From Pyrinomonadaceae bacterium (GTDB taxonomy: Bacteria > Acidobacteriota > Blastocatellia > Pyrinomonadales > Pyrinomonadaceae): a stretch of DNA of 5,620 nt. The notes under the pieces were generated by a model. That model was not told the DNA's origin. It did no database searches and saw only the letters and a program-made list of their open reading frames with translations. The translations under genes and the position numbers were made by a program. Positions 1 through 4,790 of the stretch are shown in pieces. The stretch's first letter is position 1; every line of letters starts with the position of its first letter. The stretch is from assembly GCA_014379795.1 (NCBI GenBank), contig JACMLC010000098.1, forward strand, positions 1-5,620, written 5' to 3'.

Positions 1-1
1 A

Positions 2-178
2 CAAACGCCCGCGCTGGTCATCGAGCCGGGAGCGGTTTTTGAGGGAAGCTGCCGGATGCAGGTAAAAGAAGCGGTGGACAATAAACCAAAAGAGAAGGCC
101 AAGGAGACGCAGCAAACTTTGGTCGCTCCGACCAGCGAGCTTTTGCAAATGTCTGACATCTCCGAGGTGGCGAGTTGA
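2..178 (+). CDS. Bactofilin, C-terminal fragment (5' end outside window)
   Basis: This is the last 58 codons of a gene that begins upstream of the window, read in the frame starting at base 2 and ending at TGA 176-178. The visible protein starts QTPALVIEPGAVFEGSCRM, which matches the final beta-helix rung of bactofilins (polymer-forming cytoskeletal proteins), where a 'TP.L.IE.GA.F.G.C.M' ending is typical. The remaining roughly 38 residues are a charged, Lys/Glu/Gln-rich, probably disordered tail, as is common outside the bactofilin core. Bactofilins polymerise without nucleotide into membrane-associated filaments that position cell-wall or polar proteins. Nothing can be said about start, promoter or operon. 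Downstream lies a large inverted repeat with a terminator, then the convergent muramidase gene. The family call rests on one short motif, but a distinctive one. Confidence 0.82.
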   Translation, partial: QTPALVIEPGAVFEGSCRMQVKEAVDNKPKEKAKETQQTLVAPTSELLQMSDISEVAS

Positions 179-193
179 GAGGGGAACTCTAAT

Positions 194-357
194 ACCAAGT
201 TGCAAAACAAAATAAGGAAGCAGATGAAGCAGACAAGAGCGGGGGCAAGCCGCCCTTCCTGACCACGAGACACTTTGGCTTGAATCATCCAAGCCAAGCT
301 CATTAGCAGGTCGGGAAGAGGGGCTTGCCCCCGCTCTTCCTTGTTTTATTTTGCAAT
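194..357. repeat. Long imperfect inverted repeat, MITE-like, flanked by a possible 7-bp direct repeat
   Basis: The left outer arm at about 200-220 (TTGCAAAACAAAATAAGGAAG) and the right outer arm at 336-356 are inverted copies with 2 mismatches in 21. Further in, AAGAGCGGGGGCAAGCC at 235-251 pairs perfectly with 323-339. The arms continue imperfectly through 252-264 and 310-322. The left arm carries about 14 extra bases (221-234) that the right arm lacks. The centre holds a perfect 8-bp hairpin: 275-282 pairs with 290-297 around a 7-nt loop. CTCTAAT occurs just outside on both sides (187-193 and 358-364), as a target-site duplication would. There is no ORF. It lies between convergent genes, so it may equally be only a bidirectional terminator; the MITE reading is inference. 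Confidence 0.6.
314..352 (+). terminator. Rho-independent terminator after the bactofilin gene
   Basis: GGAAGAG (314-320) pairs with CTCTTCC (334-340). After a single-base bulge at 333, GGG (321-323) pairs with CCC (330-332), leaving a 6-nt loop. A T-rich run follows directly at 341-352, with 9 T in 12 bases. The hairpin is the right arm of the larger inverted repeat. The mirror arm has a T-rich tail on the other strand (about 202-216), so the structure could also stop leftward transcription from the muramidase gene, though that hairpin is poorer. Confidence 0.65.
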
Positions 358-374
358 CTCTAATTCACATGACG

Positions 375-1211
375 CTATGCCTTTGCATACTTGTTGTAGG
401 CATTAGCCAGCTTCACATCGTACTGGTTCTTCTTATAGCCGGGGCCGTTGTAACCATTGGCGAAGGATGCCCAGTTGCGCGTGCGCAGGAAGCCGTCGAG
501 CTTGTTGCTCTTGACGAAGCCGATAAAGGCTTTGAGCTGGTCGCCTTCGCTCTTCTCCATCGCGGCGACGAAATCATTGACGTTGTCAAAGCCGCACAGC
601 TTATAGTTCGCGCCCATGATCTGAAACAAGCCCCACGAAGCGGATTGCAGCGCAGCATCGTGATCCAGAGCCAGAGCCTCATTGAGCCTGTCCCACTCGC
701 GTGCGCCGCCCTTGTACAGATTTTTGTTCCACACGGGCGAGCTGATATTCGGATTGGTCTTATCGAATTTGCCGCCCGTCAGCTTGTGAAAATACTTGGC
801 CTCGAACAGAATCTTCGGCCTGCCGTCGGGCAGGAATCCGCCGCCCGCGCTCTCGACCGCCACGACCGCCCTGACCGCAGCGATCTGACAATCCAGACTC
901 GTCGCGCAATCGGAAAAATCCTGATCGGTTAATTTGGCGATGGCCTTTGCCACCGGCGCAGGCACTTGCGGAGCTTGCAGCAAGGTGTCTGCAAACTGTT
1001 TGTTGATGACGCCTTGTGTGAGCTTATGATTGGCGGCAAAAGTGTCTATCGCGCCTTTGGTGTTTTTCCCATAGTTGCCATCCGCGCCGCCTTTGAGCGG
1101 CACGCCCGTCCCCATCACGAGGGTTTGTATTTGCCGGGTCAGCTCTTTGTCTTTTATCAAATCGTCGTAAGTCAGGCTGAGATTTTGACTGGAAACATCT
1201 TCTAGTTTCAT
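375..1211 (-). CDS. N-acetylmuramidase (DUF3380 type, endolysin-like) with peptidoglycan-binding-like N-terminus
   Basis: The 278-residue product is predicted to cleave the N-acetylmuramic acid-N-acetylglucosamine glycan bond of peptidoglycan. Residues about 20-65 look like a PG_binding_1-type helical module (QTLVMGTGVPLKG.ADGNYG.NTKGAIDTFA). Residues about 92-275 match the N-acetylmuramidase family of phage endolysins: RAVVAVES (Glu120 is the likely catalytic acid), GGGFLPDGRPKILFEAKYFHKLTG at 123-146, ASWGLFQIMG at 191-200 and NGYNGPGYKKNQYDVKLA at 252-269. The ATG at 1209-1211 is preferred because GGAG sits 8 nt upstream; a longer reading to 1319 adds 36 unconserved residues that cover the putative promoter. 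No signal peptide or membrane segment is visible, so export would need lysis, a holin or an injection apparatus; no holin is seen. The neighbour upstream on the same strand is a VgrG-needle-like protein. It could be a prophage remnant lysin, a domesticated lysin or an injected effector. Confidence 0.88.
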   Translation of the reverse strand: MKLEDVSSQNLSLTYDDLIKDKELTRQIQTLVMGTGVPLKGGADGNYGKNTKGAIDTFAANHKLTQGVINKQFADTLLQAPQVPAPVAKAIAKLTDQDFSDCATSLDCQIAAVRAVVAVESAGGGFLPDGRPKILFEAKYFHKLTGGKFDKTNPNISSPVWNKNLYKGGAREWDRLNEALALDHDAALQSASWGLFQIMGANYKLCGFDNVNDFVAAMEKSEGDQLKAFIGFVKSNKLDGFLRTRNWASFANGYNGPGYKKNQYDVKLANAYNKYAKA

Positions 1212-1487
1212 GAGGGATTCTCCTTTTAAGGAATGCCGAAATTTCAAGGATATGAGGATGGAATACGCGCCGGAAGCATAAAGCTCAAAAGCAGCCGAGC
1301 CGCACGGGAAAAATGCCATCCTCGCTTAGAGCCGCAACAGAATAGCCGAAGAGGTTTAATCTATCAACGATTACCGGACATGAGCCATGCCAGACTACAT
1401 TCTTTTATGAGCCACGCATGGCAGAGAGCGACTTCTAATTTTCTGCGCCACTAATTAACGCACTGATTCTCTCTCTGAACTATCAGT
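1212..1487. other. Intergenic region between the muramidase and needle-like genes
   Basis: These 276 bases hold the Shine-Dalgarno sequence of the muramidase gene (AAAAGGAGA, complement of 1219-1227), its candidate promoter and two weak hairpins. One is ACTGAT/ATCAGT (1462-1467 with 1482-1487), directly after the stop codon of the upstream gene. The other is GCCATGC/GCATGGC (1384-1390 with 1416-1422). Neither has a U-tract, so no terminator is called. I see no convincing gene: the plus-strand reading frame at 1233-1454 has no usable ribosome-binding spacing and no recognisable content. Confidence 0.5.
1260..1289 (-). promoter_or_regulatory. Candidate sigma70-like promoter for the muramidase gene
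   Basis: Read on the minus strand, TTTGAG (1284-1289) and TATTCC (1260-1265) are separated by 18 bp; TTGAGC with a 17-bp spacer is an alternative -35. The spacer and upper -10 closely resemble the E. coli lac promoter core (CTTTATGCTTCCGGC, one difference, then CGTAT). Both hexamers are weak. Transcription would begin about 40 nt before the ATG at 1211. The lac resemblance is probably chance, since the flanks do not match. Confidence 0.3.
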
Positions 1488-1904
1488 TTATTGTTTAGCA
1501 GCAATGTTGGGATAAGGGATGGGAACCGGCCCGCCCGGAATCGGTGTTTTGTTGATATCGCCCACCAGCATCCGCGCTAAACGCTGGCGATCCTGTGCGT
1601 TACTGACGGGCTGACCGGCGAAGAACTGCTGTGCTCCAAGAGTCGTCATGCCCGTTGCATTTACATTCTCTGTCCTGTTGCCGTGAATCGTGATCGTCTC
1701 GTTCTTATCTACAGTCTCTGTCCTATCATGCTTTAGTGCGGCAATGAACTGCGCGAGCCGTTGACGGTCGGCAAGGCCGGTGACAATCTCTCCGTTTAAG
1801 AACTGCTGCGCGCCTTGCAGCGAAACTCCTTGACTACAGAGTTCCAGAGTTTGCATGTGCAGCCTGCTCCGATCCACGATGGCGAACATTCTATATCTCG
1901 GCAT
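1488..1904 (-). CDS. Hypothetical protein with duplicated 'GAQQF..DRQRLA' motif around a VgrG-needle-like segment
   Basis: I do not recognise this 138-residue protein as a whole. Two copies of one motif are visible: GAQQFLNGEIVTGLADRQRLA (31-51) and GAQQFFAGQPVSNAQDRQRLA (90-110), with 13 of 21 residues identical, 59 residues apart. Between them, residues about 59-81 (HDRTETVDKNETITIHGNRTENV) have the 'RTETV..NETITI..NRTE.V' cadence of the C-terminal beta-helical needle of type VI secretion VgrG and phage baseplate spike proteins. The C-terminus (118-134) is Pro/Gly-rich. There is no signal peptide or membrane segment. The ATG at 1902-1904 is chosen because AGAGGTGAT lies just upstream (GAGG 9 nt from the ATG). 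It starts 33 nt after the metallothionein stop, so they are probably co-transcribed, and the muramidase gene follows downstream. It is too short for a VgrG; it may be a spike or tip accessory, an adaptor or a remnant. Confidence 0.7.
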   Translation of the reverse strand: MPRYRMFAIVDRSRLHMQTLELCSQGVSLQGAQQFLNGEIVTGLADRQRLAQFIAALKHDRTETVDKNETITIHGNRTENVNATGMTTLGAQQFFAGQPVSNAQDRQRLARMLVGDINKTPIPGGPVPIPYPNIAAKQ

Positions 1905-1937
1905 GGCAGATCACCTCTCCTATATTTACTGCTGCCT

Positions 1938-2093
1938 TTATCTGCACTCCGGGTGGTGGCATGAACAGGCGATTTCCATAACATGCACCTTGTCCGCATC
2001 CTCGCACCCTTCGCTGCAATACTTGCTGTCCTGTGACGAAGGACACCCGCAGGTTTCTCTCGCGCACGTATTCTCATTCTTCTCGTCTGCCAT
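1938..2093 (-). CDS. Bacterial metallothionein-like small Cys-rich protein (51 aa)
   Basis: The reading frame runs from ATG 2091-2093 to TAA 1938-1940. It encodes a 51-residue protein with eight cysteines at 10, 15, 17, 26, 30, 43, 45 and 50, plus His37, His46 and His47. The pattern TCARETCGCPSS...KYCSEGCEDAD...EIACSCHHPEC resembles the prokaryotic metallothionein family (SmtA/BmtA-like, PF02069): paired CxC motifs, a central 'K.YCSE.C..A' and a terminal 'C.C.H..C'. Such proteins bind Zn(II), Cd(II) or Cu(I) in the cytoplasm for storage or detoxification. The start is supported by AAAAGGAG (complement of 2104-2111), with 10 nt to the ATG. A sigma70-like promoter lies about 50 nt upstream. The overlapping frame at 1796-2077 has no comparable motif and is a shadow. 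The family call is an inference from cysteine spacing but is strong. Metal preference cannot be told. Confidence 0.85.
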   Translation of the reverse strand: MADEKNENTCARETCGCPSSQDSKYCSEGCEDADKVHVMEIACSCHHPECR

Positions 2094-2143
2094 CTTGATG
2101 AATCTCCTTTTGCTCACTCGTTTTGATTGCCGGGTTAGCAGGA

Positions 2144-2172
2144 ATTATGCTTGATAATGGGAGAGAAGACAA
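2144..2172 (-). promoter_or_regulatory. Sigma70-like promoter of the metallothionein gene with overlapping palindrome
   Basis: On the minus strand, TTGTCT (2167-2172; 4 of 6 consensus) and CATAAT (2144-2149; 5 of 6) are separated by exactly 17 bp. Transcription would start near 2137, about 44 nt before the ATG. A 5-5-5 palindrome, ATTAT-GCTTG-ATAAT (2144-2158), covers the -10 box and part of the spacer, where a repressor would block polymerase. Control by a metal sensor is an inference from the gene's product; the palindrome does not match a specific regulator site that I can name. Confidence 0.5.
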
Positions 2173-2196
2173 TACGAGCTTTCCTGCCCGACAGCC

Positions 2197-2748
2197 CTAT
2201 TCCTGCTTGTTTATGTAACGCTCGACAGTTTCAGAGAGACGGTCAACGCGCTTCGTCAGAGAAGCCAAAGCTTTCTCCGTATTCGCCTGAGCTTGCGTCA
2301 ATTTCTCCTGAGCTTGCGTCAATTCCGCTTGCGCTGTGCCGAGAGAGGTAATCCATGATTCGTGCGTGTCCATCCGCTCGCTCGCGCTGACAGTCAACTG
2401 ATTGAGCGTCCTGAGTTGCTCAACATGTTGATTAGTCAATACTTCCAAATTAGCCTGCGTCGTACCGAGCATATTGATCCAGTCCTGCTGTGTATCCATT
2501 CGCTCGGCAGCACTGACAATCAACTGAGTGAGCATCTTAATTTGCTCATCATGTTGATCGGCTAATCCCTTCGATGACTTGATTTGCTTATCATGTTGTG
2601 TGGACAATTCCGTCAAGACGCGAATTTGCTCACTATGTTGTGCCAAAACCTTTTCCACATCGAAGGTGCGTGAATCGGATTTGGCTGCCAGTTCAGCTAT
2701 CGTGCTGAAGGCGTTTTCCAGCTTCAATAATCTTTCTTCGGTGGTCAT
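2197..2748 (-). CDS. Heptad-repeat coiled-coil protein of unknown function
   Basis: This 183-residue, highly charged protein (rich in Gln, Glu, Thr and Leu) is almost entirely predicted coiled coil. It has no signal peptide and no membrane segment. Internal repeats are clear. Three 14-residue units begin at QHSEQIRVLTEL (37), QHDKQIKSSKGL (51) and QHDEQIKMLTQL (65), and a fourth at QHVEQLRTLNQL (107). A larger block at 65-101, including SAAERMDT..DWI..LGT.QA.L, recurs 42 residues later at 107-143. LTQAQEK/LTQAQAN (143-156) is a one-heptad duplication, also seen as an 18-bp exact direct repeat of period 21 in the DNA (2286-2303 and 2307-2324). The ATG at 2746-2748 follows GGGAG by 8 nt. It lies 103 nt upstream of the metallothionein gene, separated by that gene's promoter. 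It resembles the many 'MTTEERL.KLE' hypothetical proteins; no function can be assigned. Confidence 0.8.
   Translation of the reverse strand: MTTEERLLKLENAFSTIAELAAKSDSRTFDVEKVLAQHSEQIRVLTELSTQHDKQIKSSKGLADQHDEQIKMLTQLIVSAAERMDTQQDWINMLGTTQANLEVLTNQHVEQLRTLNQLTVSASERMDTHESWITSLGTAQAELTQAQEKLTQAQANTEKALASLTKRVDRLSETVERYINKQE
2286..2324. repeat. 21-bp-period tandem duplication inside the coiled-coil gene
   Basis: CCTGAGCTTGCGTCAATT occurs at 2286-2303 and again at 2307-2324. The period of 21 bp equals one protein heptad, so gain or loss of a unit keeps both frame and coiled-coil register. It encodes LTQAQ-EK-LTQAQ on the minus strand. Confidence 0.9.
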
Positions 2749-2904
2749 AATTGTATCTCCCGGCCATCTTAGACGTGCAAACCTTCAGGGTGCTAAAGCA
2801 GGGATGATAGGTGACAACGATGGATATGGTAATACCAGTCTTGTCCTAAGACAACCTGAGATTCTGACGTTTTGAGGGAAGGGAAAAGCGCAGGTTGCAT
2901 AGCA

Positions 2905-2923
2905 CGCTTTAGACATTAAAGCG
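2905..2923 (-). other. Hairpin overlapping the ychF stop codon
   Basis: CGCTTTA (2905-2911) and TAAAGCG (2917-2923) form a perfect 7-bp stem with a 5-nt loop, and the ychF stop TAA (2909-2911) lies inside one arm. No U-run follows immediately; a pyrimidine-rich stretch lies about 20 nt further on (complement of about 2873-2890). It may be a weak terminator or may stabilise the mRNA 3' end, but could be chance. Confidence 0.3.
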
Positions 2924-4009
2924 GAAGTTCACAATATCGCCTTCCTGCATCACGTATTCTTTGCCTTCGAGACGCAGCAACCCTTGTTCGCGCGCCGCCG
3001 CGTAAGAGCCTGCGCGCAAGAGGTTGTCATAGCCGATGGTTTCGGCGCGGATAAAGCCGCGCTCGATGTCAGAGTGGATTGTGCCTGCGGCCTGCGGGGC
3101 GCGCGTACCCTGCGGAATCGTCCACGCGCGCACCTCTTTTTCGCCCGCCGTCAAAAACGACATCAGTCCGAGCAGGTGATACGCGCTCTTGATAAGCCGA
3201 TCAACGCCGCTCCCTACGACGCCCAGCGAGTCTAGATAATCAACCCGCTCATCGGGCGGCAACTCGACCAGCTCTGCTTCGAGCTGCGCGCAGATGATGA
3301 CGAACTCCGCCGCCTCGCTCTCTGCGATCTCGCGCACCGCGCGAACGTGCGCCGTCTCTTCTTTGTCCGCCAGCATCGCTTCGTCAACATTCGCGGCATA
3401 GATGGTCGGCTTCATCGTTAGCAGGAAAAAGTTTCTGGCAACGGCGCGCTCTTCGTCCGTCAGGGAAACGGTGCGCGCGCTCTTGCCTTCTTCCAGAGCG
3501 GGGAGCAGCTTGTCTAAAACTTCTATCTCGGCCTTCGCTGTTTTGTCTCCGCTCTTAGCGGTCTTTTGTGCGCGCTCGCGCCGTCGCTCGACCGATGCGA
3601 GGTCTGCTAAGGCCAGCTCAATCTGAATCGTCTCGATGTCGCGTTGCGGGTTGACAGAGCCTTCGACGTGAACGATGCCTTCGTCTTCAAAGCAGCGCAC
3701 GACCTGTATAATAACTTCCGTCTCGCGGATGGTGGCGAGAAACTGGTTGCCCAAGCCCTCGCCCTTCGACGCGCCGCGCACGAGACCGGCGATGTCTACG
3801 AATTCGATTGTCGCAGGAATAATGACGCTGGTTTTGACCAGCTTCGCCAGCGGCTCAAGCCGCTCGTCGGGCACGGCCACGACGCCGATGTTCGGCTCGA
3901 TGGTGGCGAAAGGATAATTGGCAGCGAGCGCGGCCTGCTGCGACGTGAGCGCGTTAAAAAGCGTGGACTTGCCGACATTCGGCAGCCCGACAATACCTGC
4001 GCGAAGCAT
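2909..4009 (-). CDS. ychF: Redox-regulated ATPase YchF (Obg/OLA1-family P-loop protein)
   Basis: Complete 366-residue YchF, the usual length for the family. Members bind ATP in preference to GTP, associate with ribosomes and act in stress and redox responses in the cytoplasm. Visible motifs: P-loop GLPNVGKST (8-16); a G2-like region near 32-40 (YPFATIEPN); G3 as VDIAGLV (71-77) followed by GASKGEGLGNQFL (79-91), which replaces the catalytic residue of classical GTPases with a hydrophobic one; NVDE (207-210) in place of the NKxD guanine-specificity motif, consistent with ATP use; a charged helical insert (about 127-195); and a C-terminal TGS-like domain (about 281-364, including FLTAGEKEVRAWTI and EGDIVNFRFNV). 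The start MLRAGIVGLPNVGKST is canonical, with AAGAGGT (complement of 4018-4024) 8-9 nt upstream. In many bacteria ychF follows pth; here it does not. A 9-bp dyad abuts its ribosome-binding site. Confidence 0.97.
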   Translation of the reverse strand: MLRAGIVGLPNVGKSTLFNALTSQQAALAANYPFATIEPNIGVVAVPDERLEPLAKLVKTSVIIPATIEFVDIAGLVRGASKGEGLGNQFLATIRETEVIIQVVRCFEDEGIVHVEGSVNPQRDIETIQIELALADLASVERRRERAQKTAKSGDKTAKAEIEVLDKLLPALEEGKSARTVSLTDEERAVARNFFLLTMKPTIYAANVDEAMLADKEETAHVRAVREIAESEAAEFVIICAQLEAELVELPPDERVDYLDSLGVVGSGVDRLIKSAYHLLGLMSFLTAGEKEVRAWTIPQGTRAPQAAGTIHSDIERGFIRAETIGYDNLLRAGSYAAAREQGLLRLEGKEYVMQEGDIVNFRFNV

Positions 4010-4024
4010 GAGACGTTACCTCTT

Positions 4025-4069
4025 CAGTGTAAATAATCGCGTGCAAGCGAAACTAAAACTTTTACACTG
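4025..4069. promoter_or_regulatory. 9-bp perfect dyad abutting the ychF ribosome-binding site
   Basis: CAGTGTAAA (4025-4033) and TTTACACTG (4061-4069) are perfect inverted copies with 27 nt between them. The left arm touches the ychF Shine-Dalgarno sequence (4018-4024). In the mRNA a hairpin could hide or expose that site; as DNA it could be an operator. No clear -35/-10 pair for ychF was found nearby. Confidence 0.4.
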
Positions 4070-4106
4070 CGAGAGGCGCGCTGTCCAGTCAGCACAAAAG
4101 AGTTCG

Positions 4107-4120
4107 GTGTCCTAATAAAT
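4107..4120 (+). repeat. Left copy of a 14-bp inverted repeat bracketing the secreted-protein gene
   Basis: GTGTCCTAATAAAT here is repeated exactly in inverted orientation at 4783-4796. The pair encloses 662 bases carrying one small gene, its candidate promoter and its terminator. The arrangement resembles terminal inverted repeats, but no transposase and no flanking target duplication are visible. Confidence 0.6.
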
Positions 4121-4130
4121 GTTGCAGTCC

Positions 4131-4186
4131 TGAAATGAGCTGGGGCCAACGAGTTGCGCGGACTCATCTGCTTTTCGCTCATTTCA
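4131..4186. repeat. 10-bp perfect inverted repeat in the upstream region of the secreted-protein gene
   Basis: TGAAATGAGC (4131-4140) and GCTCATTTCA (4177-4186) are perfect inverted copies 36 nt apart. They lie just upstream of the candidate promoter at 4205-4234. They could be paired binding half-sites or a transcript stem; nothing in the sequence decides which. Confidence 0.5.
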
Positions 4187-4204
4187 AAACGTACTTACAA
4201 TTTC

Positions 4205-4234
4205 TTGACCGCCTGACAGGCGAACGCGTATTCT
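4205..4234 (+). promoter_or_regulatory. Candidate sigma70-like promoter of the small secreted-protein gene
   Basis: TTGACC (4205-4210; 5 of 6) and TATTCT (4229-4234; 4 of 6) are separated by 18 bp. Transcription would start near 4241 and leave a leader of about 115 nt before the ATG at 4357. The leader contains an imperfect CCCGGTGA/TCGCCGGG hairpin at about 4273-4300. Confidence 0.4.
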
Positions 4235-4356
4235 CGGTCACAGGAAGAAACTTCGCTGATTGCTCCATATTTCCCGGTGAACATTCTCTCATCGCCGGGG
4301 AATTGCCCAGTGGCTCAATCTTAACTCTCAACACTTACTCAAAAGGAGACATCAAC

Positions 4357-4656
4357 ATGCGAAAGAATCTACTCATCATTGCTCTCTGCATCCTCTCGTT
4401 TGCGGCAGGCACTTTTCTAACCGGAACAAAGGCGGCGCCGGTAGTGACCGAGGACCCGGATTTTGAAGCCAACGTAACGGCAGGATACGTGACCATTGAG
4501 TGGCAGACCGGAGTGAATTACCTGTCGGTGGACAATGCCAGCGAATCCCCTGAAGTAGCAGTGAATCTATCGCTGTCTACAATAACCGGTTCGTTCCAGA
4601 ATATTGAAAACGGGCGACAGTATAGGCTCCTGCTGATTCCCGTCGAAGAGCGGTGA
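4357..4656 (+). CDS. Small exported protein of unknown function (99 aa)
   Basis: The product begins with a classical signal peptide: MRK, a hydrophobic core NLLIIALCILSFAAGTFL (4-21) and a probable signal peptidase I site after Ala26 or Ala27 (GTKAAPV). Cys11 sits after IAL, which is not a lipobox, so lipoprotein processing is unlikely. The mature part of about 72 residues is acidic and probably beta-rich (AGYVTIEWQTGVNYLSVDN, VAVNLSLSTITGSF, QYRLLLIPVEER). It would act in the periplasm or outside the cell. The ATG at 4357 is chosen because AAAAGGAGA precedes it by about 7 nt. An upstream ATG at 4135 in the same frame would add 74 residues and bury the signal peptide, so I reject it. I recognise no family. 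It faces away from ychF and converges on the serine hydrolase; a 14-bp inverted repeat pair brackets it. Confidence 0.75.
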   Translation: MRKNLLIIALCILSFAAGTFLTGTKAAPVVTEDPDFEANVTAGYVTIEWQTGVNYLSVDNASESPEVAVNLSLSTITGSFQNIENGRQYRLLLIPVEER

Positions 4657-4746
4657 TGGCCGACAGCGAGCATCTGATAGGCTGAACCGGCGTGCGCGAG
4701 CTGTCTCTATCGAACAATTTGCGCATGCTCTAGACTTGTAGGAGTC

Positions 4747-4790
4747 GCGGCCACGACATTCTTAGCGGGATTCGTGGCCGCTATTTATTA
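4747..4790 (+). terminator. Terminator-like hairpin between convergent genes
   Basis: GCGGCCACGA (4747-4756) and TCGTGGCCGC (4772-4781) form a perfect 10-bp stem with a 15-nt loop, followed by the A/T-rich TATTTATTA (4782-4790). The T-tract is short, so strength is uncertain. Position after the secreted-protein gene and near the 3' end of the serine hydrolase gene suits a two-way terminator. Confidence 0.6.

Noticed and set aside
181..374. CRISPR or tRNA-like structure in the first gap
   Set aside because: The repeats are inverted and only two, with no spacer array. The foldback has no cloverleaf or conserved TPsiC bases.
351..932. 193-residue plus-strand reading frame
   Set aside because: It lies antisense to the muramidase catalytic domain, whose motifs are unmistakable. 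It has no ribosome-binding site and starts inside the inverted repeat.
1212..1319. 36-residue N-terminal extension of the muramidase
   Set aside because: The ATG at 1211 has an ideal Shine-Dalgarno sequence. The extension is unlike any domain and overlaps the candidate promoter.
1233..1454. 73-residue plus-strand reading frame in the gap before the muramidase gene
   Set aside because: Its only upstream GGA abuts the ATG with no spacing. The composition is unlike a real protein, and the region holds the muramidase leader and promoter.
1796..2077. 93-residue minus-strand reading frame
   Set aside because: It overlaps both the metallothionein and the needle-like gene in another frame, is Arg/Ser-rich without motifs, and has no well-placed ribosome-binding site.
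2830..2854. TAATACCA shared with 190-197, plus a TTGTC/GACAA mini-hairpin, in the gap between ychF and the coiled-coil gene
   Set aside because: An 8-mer shared by two AT-rich spots and a 5-bp stem are expected by chance, and the surroundings of the two sites differ. I see nothing else firm in 2749-2908.
3644..4036. 130-residue plus-strand reading frame
   Set aside because: Antisense shadow of the ychF P-loop region.
4135..4356. 74-residue upstream extension of the small exported protein
   Set aside because: It would place the signal peptide internally. The strong ribosome-binding site at 4341-4349 marks the ATG at 4357, and the extension spans the candidate promoter.
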